Shown in pieces: positions 42,008 to 50,909 of a stretch of 64,000 nt of DNA. The DNA is from Solibacillus sp040274725 (GTDB lineage: Bacteria > Bacillota > Bacilli > Bacillales_A > Planococcaceae): contig JBEMAQ010000004.1 of NCBI GenBank assembly GCA_040274725.1, positions 1 to 64,000 on the forward strand, read 5' to 3'. Under the pieces are notes generated by a model. It ran no database searches. It had not been told where the DNA came from and saw only the letters and a list, made by a program, of their open reading frames with translations. The position numbers and the translations under genes were made by a program. Numbering within the stretch: the stretch's first letter is position 1; the number at the start of each line of letters is the position of its first letter.

Positions 42008-42793
42008 TTGAAAAAACTACTATACTTATTTATTCTCGCATTTATAGGCTATCATTTTCTCTTTTCAGATTCATCGGACTTCGATAAAACGCTTTCATTG
42101 GAGCAGATTTCTTTGTATCAAGGACATCTGATTTTAGTGAATAAAGAAACGAAACTACAGGAGGACCCGACCAATTTAGCGCCTATTCCGCATGATGTAG
42201 CGGCGAATGTCCGTGTAGATGGTGATTATTTACTTGACGCAAGAGCACTCAAATCATTAAGCAATTTATTCGAGGCTGCGCAGCGTGATGGCGTGATGCA
42301 TTTTACAATTAATAGCGCGTACCGTAGCGGTAAATTGCAACAGCAGCTTTACGAAAACAGTGGTGCAGGCTTTGCACTACCATCTGGCTATAGTGAGCAC
42401 CAAAGTGGGCTGGCACTAGACATTGGTTCTACGCAGGGCACGATGGACAATACAGCTGAGGGTGAGTGGCTTGCACAAAACGCGTATGAATACGGCTTTA
42501 TCTTGCGCTATCCTGAGCATAAAACCGATATTACTGGCATTTCTTTTGAGCCGTGGCATTTTCGCTACGTCGGCTTGCCGCATAGCGTCATGATGCAGAA
42601 GAAGGATTTTGTATTGGAGGAATATTTACAATTCCTGCAACAGGAGGAACACTATGAAATGAAAATCGATGGGATTGCTTATGTGGTGCAATACGCGCAA
42701 GGAACGACCGCCAAAGTCCCTGACACACAAAGCCTCCGAATTTCCGGTAATAACAAAGACGGCTATGTCATCACATCTATTTTAGAAAAATAA
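42008..42793 (+). CDS. D-alanyl-D-alanine carboxypeptidase, VanY family
   Basis: A membrane-anchored or secreted zinc peptidase (261 residues) trimming the terminal D-Ala of peptidoglycan stem peptides. An N-terminal hydrophobic segment (about 3-18) serves as signal or anchor. The M15B motifs are clear: SAYRSGKLQQ, the zinc site SEHQSGLALDIG, and EPWHFRYVG with the second histidine. The C-terminal 50 residues are an extra tail. The start codon is TTG with AAGGAG 9 bases upstream. No vancomycin resistance genes are nearby, so a housekeeping role in wall turnover is likely. Confidence 0.9.
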   Translation: MKKLLYLFILAFIGYHFLFSDSSDFDKTLSLEQISLYQGHLILVNKETKLQEDPTNLAPIPHDVAANVRVDGDYLLDARALKSLSNLFEAAQRDGVMHFTINSAYRSGKLQQQLYENSGAGFALPSGYSEHQSGLALDIGSTQGTMDNTAEGEWLAQNAYEYGFILRYPEHKTDITGISFEPWHFRYVGLPHSVMMQKKDFVLEEYLQFLQQEEHYEMKIDGIAYVVQYAQGTTAKVPDTQSLRISGNNKDGYVITSILEK

Positions 42794-42836
42794 AAAAGCC
42801 GATTCACGCTGGAAATACCAACAGCAATCGGCTTTT
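42794..42836 (+). terminator. Terminator of the VanY-like gene
   Basis: An 11-bp stem AAAAGCCGATT/AATCGGCTTTT with a 21-base loop. Confidence 0.8.
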
Positions 42837-42961
42837 AGGTTCTCTAATTTCTAGTAATAAATCGACTCGCATAAAAGTCAAATCAAAATTATACATTCAC
42901 TCAATATTTTCCTTTCTCACTCATCCAGACGCATTTATAACTATTCTCTTGACTTAGGAAA

Positions 42962-43936
42962 TTATAAGCTATGCACTTTCTCGTGATGTGATTGTGTATA
43001 ATGATTGTCAAATTGATGAGAATGATTAATATAGTGAAATATATAATTAATTTTATTCGCATCATTAAAGCTGTCATCAAAAGATATAAAAGCTGGACAT
43101 TTTACGTTTAAATAACGTGTAATCGACTGAATTACATCTTTCACAAGAACATTTTGAGGGCTTACTAGATGAATCGTCTTGCCTATATTTTCATCGCTTT
43201 CATTTAAATAAACCATGCTCTTTACAAAATAATCTACCGGCACGAGGTTAACAGAGCTGTCATCCGTATCGAAAAATTGCGGCAAGCGCTCTCGGTTTAA
43301 TAATTTAATAAACTTGAAAACAATATTATTCTCCTGTGTAAAGCTATCCTTACTACTGCTATTCACAATGGACGGACTATGAATAATAATCGGATAACCC
43401 TTTTCAATATAATTTCGCAAAATGAATGCGGCTTCTACCTTAGTTTGCTCATACATATTGGCCTCTGCATTAAGATCCATTTCTGTCCATGGTTTATCAG
43501 AAAGCTGTGAAATATCTGCTGTACTAATATAATTCAATCGTTCAAATACAGTTGCTTGAATGTTTTCCATAAACGATAAAATCGCCTTTGTACCTAGCAC
43601 ATTGATTTTATAAGCTTCGGCATAATCTAACGGAAAATCGATTGAGGCTGCACAGTGATAAATAACATTGATTTTTCCACATAAATCTGTATAAAGATTT
43701 TCGTCAATGCCTAAATTTTCATATGCTAAATCACCCGTTATTACATGGATGCGCTGCTTCCACGTGTCGTCCGCTGCGTCGATAATCGTCGAAATCGTCG
43801 TCAGGACTCTTTCCTCCGCTGTTTGATATTTACTGCTTCTTGATAACACATAAAGGTTATTAACGGAATTTTTCAACAATTCAACGCATAAGTAGCTACC
43901 TACAAAGTCCGTTCCACCAGTTATAAATATATTCAT
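42962..43936 (-). CDS. NAD(P)-binding reductase/epimerase, thioester-reductase-like
   Basis: An extended short-chain dehydrogenase of 324 residues. The N-terminal dinucleotide loop reads TGGTDFVGSYL, with Asp where the third glycine of TGGTGFVG is usual. VIYHCAASIDF and the catalytic YEQTK (YxxxK) follow, and the pattern NVLGTKAILSF fits the 'male sterility' / thioester reductase subfamily found in NRPS release domains and free-standing reductases. The histidine-rich C-terminus (HSHQFDNHYTQSHHEK) is unusual. Isolated gene, so the substrate is not evident. Confidence 0.82.
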   Translation of the reverse strand: MNIFITGGTDFVGSYLCVELLKNSVNNLYVLSRSSKYQTAEERVLTTISTIIDAADDTWKQRIHVITGDLAYENLGIDENLYTDLCGKINVIYHCAASIDFPLDYAEAYKINVLGTKAILSFMENIQATVFERLNYISTADISQLSDKPWTEMDLNAEANMYEQTKVEAAFILRNYIEKGYPIIIHSPSIVNSSSKDSFTQENNIVFKFIKLLNRERLPQFFDTDDSSVNLVPVDYFVKSMVYLNESDENIGKTIHLVSPQNVLVKDVIQSITRYLNVKCPAFISFDDSFNDANKINYIFHYINHSHQFDNHYTQSHHEKVHSL

Positions 43937-44325
43937 TTAAATTCTCCTCGTGTATTTAGTAGTAAGTATTCCTACTTTTGGACGCACTTACCCTATGTGT
44001 AATAGTATAAAAAATTGGCAAAATCCACATTGTTCTTCTAAAACGTAAAATTATGTACACAGGTTCACTTCCATTCAAATGCATAGTACACTAAGCTATG
44101 TAACACCGATGCAATGTATACAATAACTCCGTTAACATGCCAAATTTTGATAAGTATGCCCCGTGTAAGTTCAAAAATAATCATACAAAACAAAGGTTAA
44201 ATTTAGATTAAATTCGACAAAAAAATAAGTATATTAACCCAAATTTCTACATATCGGATAGTTGCTACTGACTAAAAATGTCGCTTTGTTGGTGAAAAAT
44301 CTATTCCATCCCGATATACTACGTA
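43937..44325. other. AT-rich intergenic region
   Basis: About 390 bases between two co-directional genes, with no credible gene, hairpin or repeat that I can support. Confidence 0.5.
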
Positions 44326-45552
44326 TTACTTTTTAAATTTTTTCTTAAACGCAACGTACTCCGCCGCCTTAAAGTTATAAATCGGCTTAATAATTTCTTG
44401 TAGCTCAATCGTATCCTTCGTATTATCGACAATTTCCTGCAGTGTTTTGTACGCAAATGGCGATTCATCGATTGTGTGCTCATTGACTGTTGTCGTATAA
44501 ATCCCCGCCATTGTTTCCTTGAAATCATCTAAATTCAGCAGTTGCTTTGCCTTGGACCTCGACAAAATACGCCCTGCCCCGTGTGGTCCCGAGTAATTCC
44601 AATCGGCATTGCCCTTACCTGTCGCAATAAGCGAGCCGTCTCGCATATTAATCGGGATAATGACCTGCTCGCCCGCCTTCGCTGAAATCGCGCCTTTGCG
44701 TAAAATCATCGCATCTAAATCAATATAATTATGAACTGTATCAATACGGCCAACCTCTACTAATCCGGCTTGTTTCAATATGACGTCAGCAATAATTTGA
44801 CGATTCAGCGTCGCAAATTGTTGTGCAATCGCTAAGTCATGCAAATAATGCTCCATCGCCGCACCCTCTACGTACGTCAGCTCCGCGGGAATTGTTTGGC
44901 TACTCGTTGTCGTTGCGTAAAACTGTTTGATTGCTGCTTCAATTTCCTGATGTCTACCCGCGCGCTTCATCTGCGTAATCAATGCTTTTAGCTCGTCTAT
45001 CATACCATCAGCCTGCTTCATCGCCATTTGCTGGTGATACTTTGCGACTCTTACGCCTAAATTACGTGAGCCCGTATGAATCGTTAAAAAGTAGCGACCC
45101 GCGCTTTCATTCACCTCAATAAAGTGATTGCCCCCGCCGAGCGTCCCTAGTGACAGCAATGCTTTCTCCTGCTCAAATGGTGCAATAACGTTTGACAGGT
45201 CAACATCTTTCGCTAATGGATGGACATCCTTTCTCATGCCCAGCCCCGACGGCACATGCGCATGGATGATTTCGTCAATTTTCTCGACACTTATATTGCG
45301 TGGCAATACTTCCACACATAAAATGCCACAGCCAATATCAACGCCGACTAAATTTGGCACGACTTTATCCGTCACCTTCATCGTCGTGCCAATGACCGCA
45401 CCCTTCCCCGCATGCGTGTCTGGCATAATGCGCATATGGCTGCCCGCAAAATGCGGCTGATCTAAAATCGTTTGAATTTGTTCAATTGTTGTTTCATCAA
45501 TATTTTGTGTAAACACAATCGCCTCGTCGTATTTGCCTTGAATTTTTTTCAT
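44326..45552 (-). CDS. rtcB: RNA-splicing ligase RtcB family protein
   Basis: A GTP- and Mn-dependent ligase joining RNA 2',3'-cyclic phosphate or 3'-phosphate to 5'-OH ends. It has 408 residues. VGVDIGCGILCVEV supplies the metal-binding aspartate/cysteine, LGGGNHFIEV and FLTIHTGSRNLG supply histidines, and YSGPHGAGRILSRSKA contains the guanylylated histidine. I chose the ATG at 45552 with GAGGAGG upstream; a longer frame from 45636 lacks one. In bacteria RtcB acts in RNA repair, and here no archease or RtcA is adjacent. Confidence 0.92.
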   Translation of the reverse strand: MKKIQGKYDEAIVFTQNIDETTIEQIQTILDQPHFAGSHMRIMPDTHAGKGAVIGTTMKVTDKVVPNLVGVDIGCGILCVEVLPRNISVEKIDEIIHAHVPSGLGMRKDVHPLAKDVDLSNVIAPFEQEKALLSLGTLGGGNHFIEVNESAGRYFLTIHTGSRNLGVRVAKYHQQMAMKQADGMIDELKALITQMKRAGRHQEIEAAIKQFYATTTSSQTIPAELTYVEGAAMEHYLHDLAIAQQFATLNRQIIADVILKQAGLVEVGRIDTVHNYIDLDAMILRKGAISAKAGEQVIIPINMRDGSLIATGKGNADWNYSGPHGAGRILSRSKAKQLLNLDDFKETMAGIYTTTVNEHTIDESPFAYKTLQEIVDNTKDTIELQEIIKPIYNFKAAEYVAFKKKFKK

Positions 45553-45678
45553 TGCTTGTCCTCCTCGTCTATCACAATTGTAACGGATAATATGAACCCA
45601 TTTTCTATGTTCGTTCTCATTCATCCTATCGCTCAATTTTTTACGTTATTGACCATATTTCTACATCTCTTTTGAAGC

Positions 45679-45715
45679 AAAAGGTAGGTATACCCTAAGG
45701 ATACACCTACCTTTT
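45679..45715. terminator. Terminator between the coiled-coil gene and rtcB
   Basis: Arms AAAAGGTAGGT/ACCTACCTTTT with inner partial pairing and T-rich flanks. Confidence 0.75.
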
Positions 45716-45752
45716 GTTTATTCCTTCCTTTTTATAGGCACCGAGAGCCTGT

Positions 45753-46382
45753 CTACTGCTCAACATTAATGGTGATTACCTTTTTGTGCTTCGGTTGCTC
45801 ATACGTTTGTAGCCCCAGCGCTATTTGTGGATTCTTCTTATACTTCACCCGCAGCGGCCTTTCCTCACGATCTAGCGGACTATTCGGCTTTTCCCTATAT
45901 TCATCCGTCTTTTCATACTCTTGTTTCGCATCCATTAAATGCTTCGTTAACACCTCACGATCCTCTTCTGGACCTTTCTCAATATTTTTAGAGATGCGCA
46001 ATATAGCTGTTTGTACCTCCATTTTAGACGGAGCCATGCGCATACTCAGCTCCATCATCTCGCGCTCACGCATAATACGGTCAATATAGTGCATTTGGCC
46101 TGGCGCATTTTTGCGAATGTAGCTCATTTCTTCTGATGTCAGCTTCCTCCCGTTTTTGAATTTCTCCATTAAGCTCTGTACTTTCGGATCATCGTCGCCC
46201 ATCTCATTTTGCGCTTCTTGAATTTCTGCAACTACACGCTGCGCCGTTTCCTTTATTGTCTCCTTGGCGCTCTGTGCTTGCTCGATAAAGTTTTGTGGCT
46301 CTGCTGGTTTTGGTTGCTCTAGTTGTTTTTGTTGCTGCGTTTGCTGCATGACCCACTGTGAAGCGATTTGTCCAATTCTCAT
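45753..46382 (-). CDS. Coiled-coil protein of unknown function
   Basis: 209 residues, highly charged and Gln/Glu/Lys-rich, largely helical with probable coiled coil (about 15-60 and 85-150, for example ESLMEKFKNGRKLT-like stretches and EREMMELSMRM). No signal peptide. The C-terminal strand ends KKVITINVEQ. No family recognised. The ATG at 46382 has GAGGTG 6 bases upstream. Isolated between two unrelated genes, so context gives no hint. Confidence 0.6.
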   Translation of the reverse strand: MRIGQIASQWVMQQTQQQKQLEQPKPAEPQNFIEQAQSAKETIKETAQRVVAEIQEAQNEMGDDDPKVQSLMEKFKNGRKLTSEEMSYIRKNAPGQMHYIDRIMREREMMELSMRMAPSKMEVQTAILRISKNIEKGPEEDREVLTKHLMDAKQEYEKTDEYREKPNSPLDREERPLRVKYKKNPQIALGLQTYEQPKHKKVITINVEQ

Positions 46383-46545
46383 CGTATCCACCTCAAATTT
46401 TAGTGTTTTCAGTTATTTTATCGACTGAATTTTCAATAAATTAATTAAATTAAGCGAAAGTATTTTAATGAATAAATAGCGCGCACACATCATATAAAAA
46501 TTCTATTCTTCCGTTCTATTTCCCTTATAAATCCATAAAATTTAT

Positions 46546-46793
46546 ACTATTGAGCCAATCGTCAATGTCATTGGCTTTAACGTTGATGCAAATGGCCAAG
46601 CACAGTTAGAACAGATTGCTAAACAAGGAAACGGACAATACGTATACGCTACGAATAAGCAAGCTTTTACAGATTCGATGAAGGCGATTGAACAAATTGT
46701 CCAGGCGTGGGAAAAGCAAAAACATCAATTAATTGACGAGGCAGTGAAAAAGCTTTGGCACAGGAAACGTATTTTACACACGCTAAGTAAACG
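46546..46793 (+). pseudogene. C-terminal remnant of a VWA-type protein
   Basis: The open frame encodes VNVIGFNVDANGQAQLEQIA, QGNGQYVYATNKQAFTDS and a charged helix (QIVQAWEKQKHQLIDEAVKKLW). This is the usual end of a von Willebrand A domain (Ca-activated chloride-channel-like/YwmD-type). There is no start and no N-terminal part with the MIDAS residues. The frame runs on through the following terminator without a natural stop. It is a leftover 3' end. Confidence 0.6.
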
Positions 46794-46827
46794 AAAAAGT
46801 ACGAGCATCGCCTTGCTCGTACTTTTT
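46794..46827 (-). terminator. Terminator of the sigma/anti-sigma operon
   Basis: A perfect 13-bp stem AAAAAGTACGAGC/GCTCGTACTTTTT with an 8-base loop, just after the anti-sigma gene stop codon. Confidence 0.9.
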
Positions 46828-46837
46828 GAATGTCTAA

Positions 46838-47791
46838 TCACTCCCAATTCCACAGCTCCACATCCCCAAGCTGCACGTCATAAACCCCGGGCTCTCCGCG
46901 CAGCTTTAACAGCTCCTTTGTCGGCCCTGTAATGACCGCACCGTACACCTTAAAACCATTTGCTTGAATATAGTCATAACGCTCTTGTAAATAACTTAGA
47001 CCTAAAAATTCATGCTTCGTCTCAAGTAGCTGCTGCATATTCGTCTGGTACATGTCCTTACTTTCCTCAATCGTATCAAGATTTAGCGAACGATTAAACT
47101 GTCCGCCGCGGAAATCCTCGCCGTGCGCATGGCCACCGTAAAGGCCGATTTTATCCTGTACACTCACCGACGCACCTGAACCACCATAAGCGGTCGGTGT
47201 AAAATCCTCAAACTCCCCTGTAAATAACGGCATCCATAGTGCGTCCACCTCATAGCGCGATAGCTTTTCTAGCAAAGTTTCTGGTGTCATATACTCCGTC
47301 GTTGTAAACTTTAATTCAGCAACGGTTCCTTCAGGCAACATTTCGAGGCGTTGCCAAACGGATTGTGAGTCGTCATCCTCATGCTTATCATTTGGTAGGA
47401 CAAATGAAAATGTATTCAGCTGGGCACGTCCCGGATGCTCATAATGAATGCTTGAAGGATTTTTAAATAGGCGTAATGAAACATGGGCGTCACCTACGAC
47501 AATTTTCAACAAAGGCTGTGCATACGTTTCTGTACCAAACGCATTCACCTCACTGCCGAACAGGTTCGTATACTCTACATACACATTCGGGTATTTCATA
47601 CTCGTTGCAACTTGAACATAATAAGCCTTCTCATATTTCGCGCCAAACTTTTCCGTAACAAACAGCATTCCAAACAGATACACCGCGTAACATACAAAAA
47701 TGACAAATAGAATACGTATAATTTTAATCGTCAATAGCCATTTCGAGCGTTTCAAAATTTTCTCTTCCTTTTCAGGCGTCCAGTCATTCAT
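46838..47791 (-). CDS. Probable membrane anti-sigma factor (sigma-factor regulator type)
   Basis: 317 residues: a cytoplasmic N-terminus of about 20 residues, one membrane helix (about 22-47, LTIKIIRILFVIFVCYAVYLFGMLF) and a large extracytoplasmic domain of about 260 residues with the sigma-regulator C-terminal pattern (AELKFTTTEYMTPETLLEKL, DALWMPLFTGE). It follows an ECF sigma gene by 27 bases, the classic order. It probably sequesters the sigma factor until an envelope signal arrives. The N-terminal anti-sigma part is very short, so the binding mode is not obvious. Confidence 0.72.
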   Translation of the reverse strand: MNDWTPEKEEKILKRSKWLLTIKIIRILFVIFVCYAVYLFGMLFVTEKFGAKYEKAYYVQVATSMKYPNVYVEYTNLFGSEVNAFGTETYAQPLLKIVVGDAHVSLRLFKNPSSIHYEHPGRAQLNTFSFVLPNDKHEDDDSQSVWQRLEMLPEGTVAELKFTTTEYMTPETLLEKLSRYEVDALWMPLFTGEFEDFTPTAYGGSGASVSVQDKIGLYGGHAHGEDFRGGQFNRSLNLDTIEESKDMYQTNMQQLLETKHEFLGLSYLQERYDYIQANGFKVYGAVITGPTKELLKLRGEPGVYDVQLGDVELWNWE

Positions 47792-47818
47792 CGTTCATCT
47801 CCCCCTTCACTGCATTAT

Positions 47819-48304
47819 TCATTTTTTACGTGCCCGGTGCAGCAGTATTTTTACATTTCCCTCTGAAATACGCAGCAGCTGACTTATTTCACGATAAGAA
47901 AATTGCTCATCCTCGCGCAAAATATACACGGTGCGATAGTTTTCCGGCAACTGTACAAGTAGCGATTGCACAGTTGCCGCGCTTTCCTTATTAATTACTT
48001 CCTGCTCTGGTAAACCGTACGGACTACACATGTCCCTCGGCTTCAAAAAAAGCTGAAATAAAGGGTTTTTCCTTCTCCGCTCGATCTTTCGCCATTCATC
48101 TAAATATGTATTTCTCGCCACCTGAAATAACCACGCCTTTGCATGTAAAACATCCGCCTCGTACAAATGGATTGTGGCGCGGACAAAGGTTTCCTGCACT
48201 AAATCCTCGGCTAGCTCTGCATTGCCGCACATTTTGTATAAGTAATAATATAAGGACTTCATATATTGACGATACAGTGTGTCTAGATGCTCATATTTAT
48301 CCAT
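47819..48304 (-). CDS. ECF RNA polymerase sigma factor
   Basis: A 161-residue group-IV sigma factor. Region 2 (about 10-75; LYRQYMKSLYYYLYKMCGNAELAEDLVQETFVRA) recognises -10 and region 4 (about 105-160; LPENYRTVYILREDEQFSYREISQLLRISEGNVKILLHRARKK) recognises -35. There is no region 3. The ATG at 48304 has AAAGGGGTG just upstream. The promoter in front of it has an ECF-type TGTAAC/CGTGTA arrangement, so it probably activates its own transcription. The partner anti-sigma factor is next in the operon. Confidence 0.9.
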   Translation of the reverse strand: MDKYEHLDTLYRQYMKSLYYYLYKMCGNAELAEDLVQETFVRATIHLYEADVLHAKAWLFQVARNTYLDEWRKIERRRKNPLFQLFLKPRDMCSPYGLPEQEVINKESAATVQSLLVQLPENYRTVYILREDEQFSYREISQLLRISEGNVKILLHRARKK

Positions 48305-48330
48305 ACGCACCCCTTTCTAGCACTATCCAT

Positions 48331-48358
48331 TACACGTTTTTTTGCGGGGAATGTTACA
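48331..48358 (-). promoter_or_regulatory. ECF-type autoregulatory promoter
   Basis: The minus strand reads TGTAAC, 16 bases, then CGTGTA, about 27 bases before the sigma gene. It resembles promoters of SigW/SigM/SigX-type factors. Confidence 0.7.
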
Positions 48359-48373
48359 CAATTCAATAAAAAA

Positions 48374-48406
48374 ATCCGATAAGCTCTATTTTAGGGCTTA
48401 CCGGAT
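48374..48406 (-). terminator. Terminator of the Nik/Cnt-type ABC operon
   Basis: On the minus strand ATCCGGTAAGC pairs with GCTTATCGGAT (one G-U) and is followed by T7. Confidence 0.88.
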
Positions 48407-48423
48407 AAATAAGGAACAAACTT

Positions 48424-49230
48424 TTAGACAACCTGCTCCTCGACCAAATAATTATGCATACAATCAATCGGTAGCTGCGCGGCGAGTAGCGCACGGCTTG
48501 CTTCATGCTTCACGTACTTCAGCTGCTCGACAGTCGTCTGCTCTACAATTTGCCCTTGATGCATAATTGCGATGTCATCAGCAATTAGCTTGACTGCATG
48601 TAAATCATGCGTAATAAAAAAATACGTTAACTTGAGCTCGCGCTGTAATTTTTTCAAGAGCTTTAAAACACTCACCTGCACAAGAACATCTAGGCTGTTA
48701 ATCGATTCATCTAATACAATAAGCTTCGGCTTCGTCGAAAGCGCACGCGCAATCGTAATGCGCTGTAGCTGGCCGCCACTAAATTGATGCGGATATTTAT
48801 GCATATCAGCACGCTGTAAGCCGACCATTTCGAGTAGCTCACCGACTCTTTGCTCAATTTCGGCCTTTTCGAGCCGTTCGTGCACACACATCGGCTCAGC
48901 AATACTATCACGAATACGCATTTTCGGATTAACCGCGCTGTGGCAATCTTGAAAAACGACCTGTAACGCATGCTGCAAAAAGCGCTTCTCTGCTCCCTTA
49001 GCGCGGTGAATGTCTATGTCATGAAACATAATTTTCCCTGCGTCTGACTTTTCAATACCGAGTAGCATTTTGCCTAGTGTGCTTTTGCCAGAGCCGCTTT
49101 GCCCGAGTAGCGCAAAGCAGCTTCCCTCTTGAATCGTCAATGTCACATCACGAACGGCGTGAATATGCTGTGGCTTTTTGAATAATTGCTTTTTCGTGTA
49201 TGTTTTTGACACACCTTGAATACTAATCAT
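48424..49230 (-). CDS. Metal/opine ABC importer ATPase, NikE/CntF-like
   Basis: ATP-binding subunit (268 residues) of a nickel/dipeptide-type importer. Walker A GQSGSGKSTLGKML, the signature SGGQLQRITIARAL, Walker B LIVLDESINSLDV and the H-loop FFITHDLHAVK are present. It ends a six-gene unit MFS-SBP-permease-permease-ATPase-ATPase. It overlaps the preceding ATPase gene by 4 bases. Paralogous ATPases in this family form the D/F heterodimer. Confidence 0.9.
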   Translation of the reverse strand: MISIQGVSKTYTKKQLFKKPQHIHAVRDVTLTIQEGSCFALLGQSGSGKSTLGKMLLGIEKSDAGKIMFHDIDIHRAKGAEKRFLQHALQVVFQDCHSAVNPKMRIRDSIAEPMCVHERLEKAEIEQRVGELLEMVGLQRADMHKYPHQFSGGQLQRITIARALSTKPKLIVLDESINSLDVLVQVSVLKLLKKLQRELKLTYFFITHDLHAVKLIADDIAIMHQGQIVEQTTVEQLKYVKHEASRALLAAQLPIDCMHNYLVEEQVV

Positions 49231-50096
49231 CCGGCTACCTCCATTCGTACCCAGTGCCCCGCGTCATATTCAACAAGCTCGCCGCAAATGTCGCCGGTGA
49301 AATGATCCTGTAGTGCATCGAGTGCTAAATGCTCATCTCTCGCTGCCACGAGCATACGCGTATACGGATGCACCGGATGCAGTAAAATATGACTCGTCGG
49401 CCCCTTTTCGACAATGATGCCACGGTGCATCACAATAATTTCCGAGGCGATATTGGCAATGACCCCTAAATCATGCGACACAATGAGCATCGCCATATTT
49501 TTCTCTGCCTGCAGCTGCTTTAGCTGCTTAATAATTTCGAGCTGGGTTGTCGTATCCAGTGCCGTTGTCGGCTCGTCTGCTAACAGTAATGCTGGCTCAA
49601 GGCTTGCTGTCATCGCAATCATCACGCGCTGTAGCATACCGCCACTTAGCTCATGCGGATATTTCTTTAAAATAGTCACGTCCTGTAATTGAAAGCGGGC
49701 TAGCTGCTGCTCAGCCATTTCCCTTGCCTCTTTTTTCGAAATGGACAGGTGCGCACGCAGTGTTTCCACAAAATGCGCGCCAATCGTCACAATCGGATTA
49801 AACATGGACATCGGATTTTGCATAATGAGCCCAATATCTTTGCCGCGCAGCTTACGCATCTCCTTTTCTGGCAAGCCAATGAGCGATTTGCCCTGAAAGA
49901 CAAGTTCACCGGTCATGCTCCGCTGCTTTCTATACAGTTGTAAAATTGTCGTACAGAGAACCGATTTCCCGCTACCACTTTCGCCAATAATCCCCACGAT
50001 TTGCCCCTGTTCAATTGAAAAATTAATTGTATGCAGCACGGGAATTTTCTTATCGCCATTTTGTAGCGTTACATTAAGCTCTTTCACTTGTAGCAT
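49227..50096 (-). CDS. Metal/opine ABC importer ATPase, NikD/CntD-like
   Basis: 289-residue ATPase with Walker A GESGSGKSVLCTTI, the signature SGGMLQRVMIAMT, Walker B ALLLADEPTTALD and LIVSHDLGVIANIA. It includes the C-terminal extension typical of oligopeptide-type ATPases (truncated relative to DppD). It lies 9 bases after the NikC-like permease gene and would pair with the next ATPase to power import. Confidence 0.9.
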   Translation of the reverse strand: MLQVKELNVTLQNGDKKIPVLHTINFSIEQGQIVGIIGESGSGKSVLCTTILQLYRKQRSMTGELVFQGKSLIGLPEKEMRKLRGKDIGLIMQNPMSMFNPIVTIGAHFVETLRAHLSISKKEAREMAEQQLARFQLQDVTILKKYPHELSGGMLQRVMIAMTASLEPALLLADEPTTALDTTTQLEIIKQLKQLQAEKNMAMLIVSHDLGVIANIASEIIVMHRGIIVEKGPTSHILLHPVHPYTRMLVAARDEHLALDALQDHFTGDICGELVEYDAGHWVRMEVAG

Positions 50097-50105
50097 AGTG
50101 TCCTC

Positions 50106-50909
50106 CTACAGCGTTTTCGGATCGAGCGCATCTCGTAGCGCGTCCCCGAACGCATTAAAAATTAATACGGTTAGTGTAATCATTACACCTGGAATAATCA
50201 TCAGCTCTGGCTTCGTCATTAAATACGTTTTACTTTCACTAATCATCATGCCCCATTCCGCAGTCGGCGCCGTCACACCAAGTCCTAAAAACGACAGCTC
50301 GGACACCATTAAAATGGTCGTGCCAAGGCCAATTAGCTTGAGTAGTAGCATTTGTGGGAATACAAACGGCACAATATGACGAAAAACAATCGTTGTTGCC
50401 GGAACACCGCACAACCGCGCATACGTCACATAATCAGCCTGCTTTAAGCTAACAACTAAATTGCGAATCATTCGCGCAAACCCTACCCAGGTCACACACA
50501 CAATCGCCAGTAGTAAATTTTTCACACCCGCACCGAGCGCACCGACAATCACAATAGCAAAAATGAAATTCGGAATGGCCAGTAAAATATCACAAATACG
50601 CATCAGCACTAAGTCGATCCAGCCCCCAACAAAGCCTGCTAGTAAACCAACTACTAGGCTAATAACGAGCGTCGCCAGTAGCACAATAAATGCAATCGTC
50701 AACGACACCTGCGTCCCTTCGATTAAACGCGACAGCACGCAGCGCCCCAAATGATCCGTGCCAAGTGGATAGTCGACCGAAAAGCCTTGTAATTTATACG
50801 CCACATTCGTTTCATGCGGATCATTTGGCATGAGCCATTTTGCAAAAATAGCGACGAAGCACAGCACAAAAACAAGTGCGCCACTTACATAAAGTGACCA
50901 TTTCTTCAT
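50106..50909 (-). CDS. Metal/opine ABC importer permease, NikC/CntC-like
   Basis: 267 residues with an N-terminal membrane segment (about 8-28) and the BPD_transp_1 core of five helices (about 75-260). The EAA-type loop with its conserved glycine is near YARLCGVPATTIVFRHIVP. It overlaps the partner permease gene by 4 bases (ATGA). Membrane pore of the importer. Confidence 0.9.
   Translation of the reverse strand: MKKWSLYVSGALVFVLCFVAIFAKWLMPNDPHETNVAYKLQGFSVDYPLGTDHLGRCVLSRLIEGTQVSLTIAFIVLLATLVISLVVGLLAGFVGGWIDLVLMRICDILLAIPNFIFAIVIVGALGAGVKNLLLAIVCVTWVGFARMIRNLVVSLKQADYVTYARLCGVPATTIVFRHIVPFVFPQMLLLKLIGLGTTILMVSELSFLGLGVTAPTAEWGMMISESKTYLMTKPELMIIPGVMITLTVLIFNAFGDALRDALDPKTL

Noticed and set aside
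42008..42793. Vancomycin resistance determinant (vanY)
   Set aside because: No vanRS, vanHAX or related genes nearby; this family is common in wall turnover.
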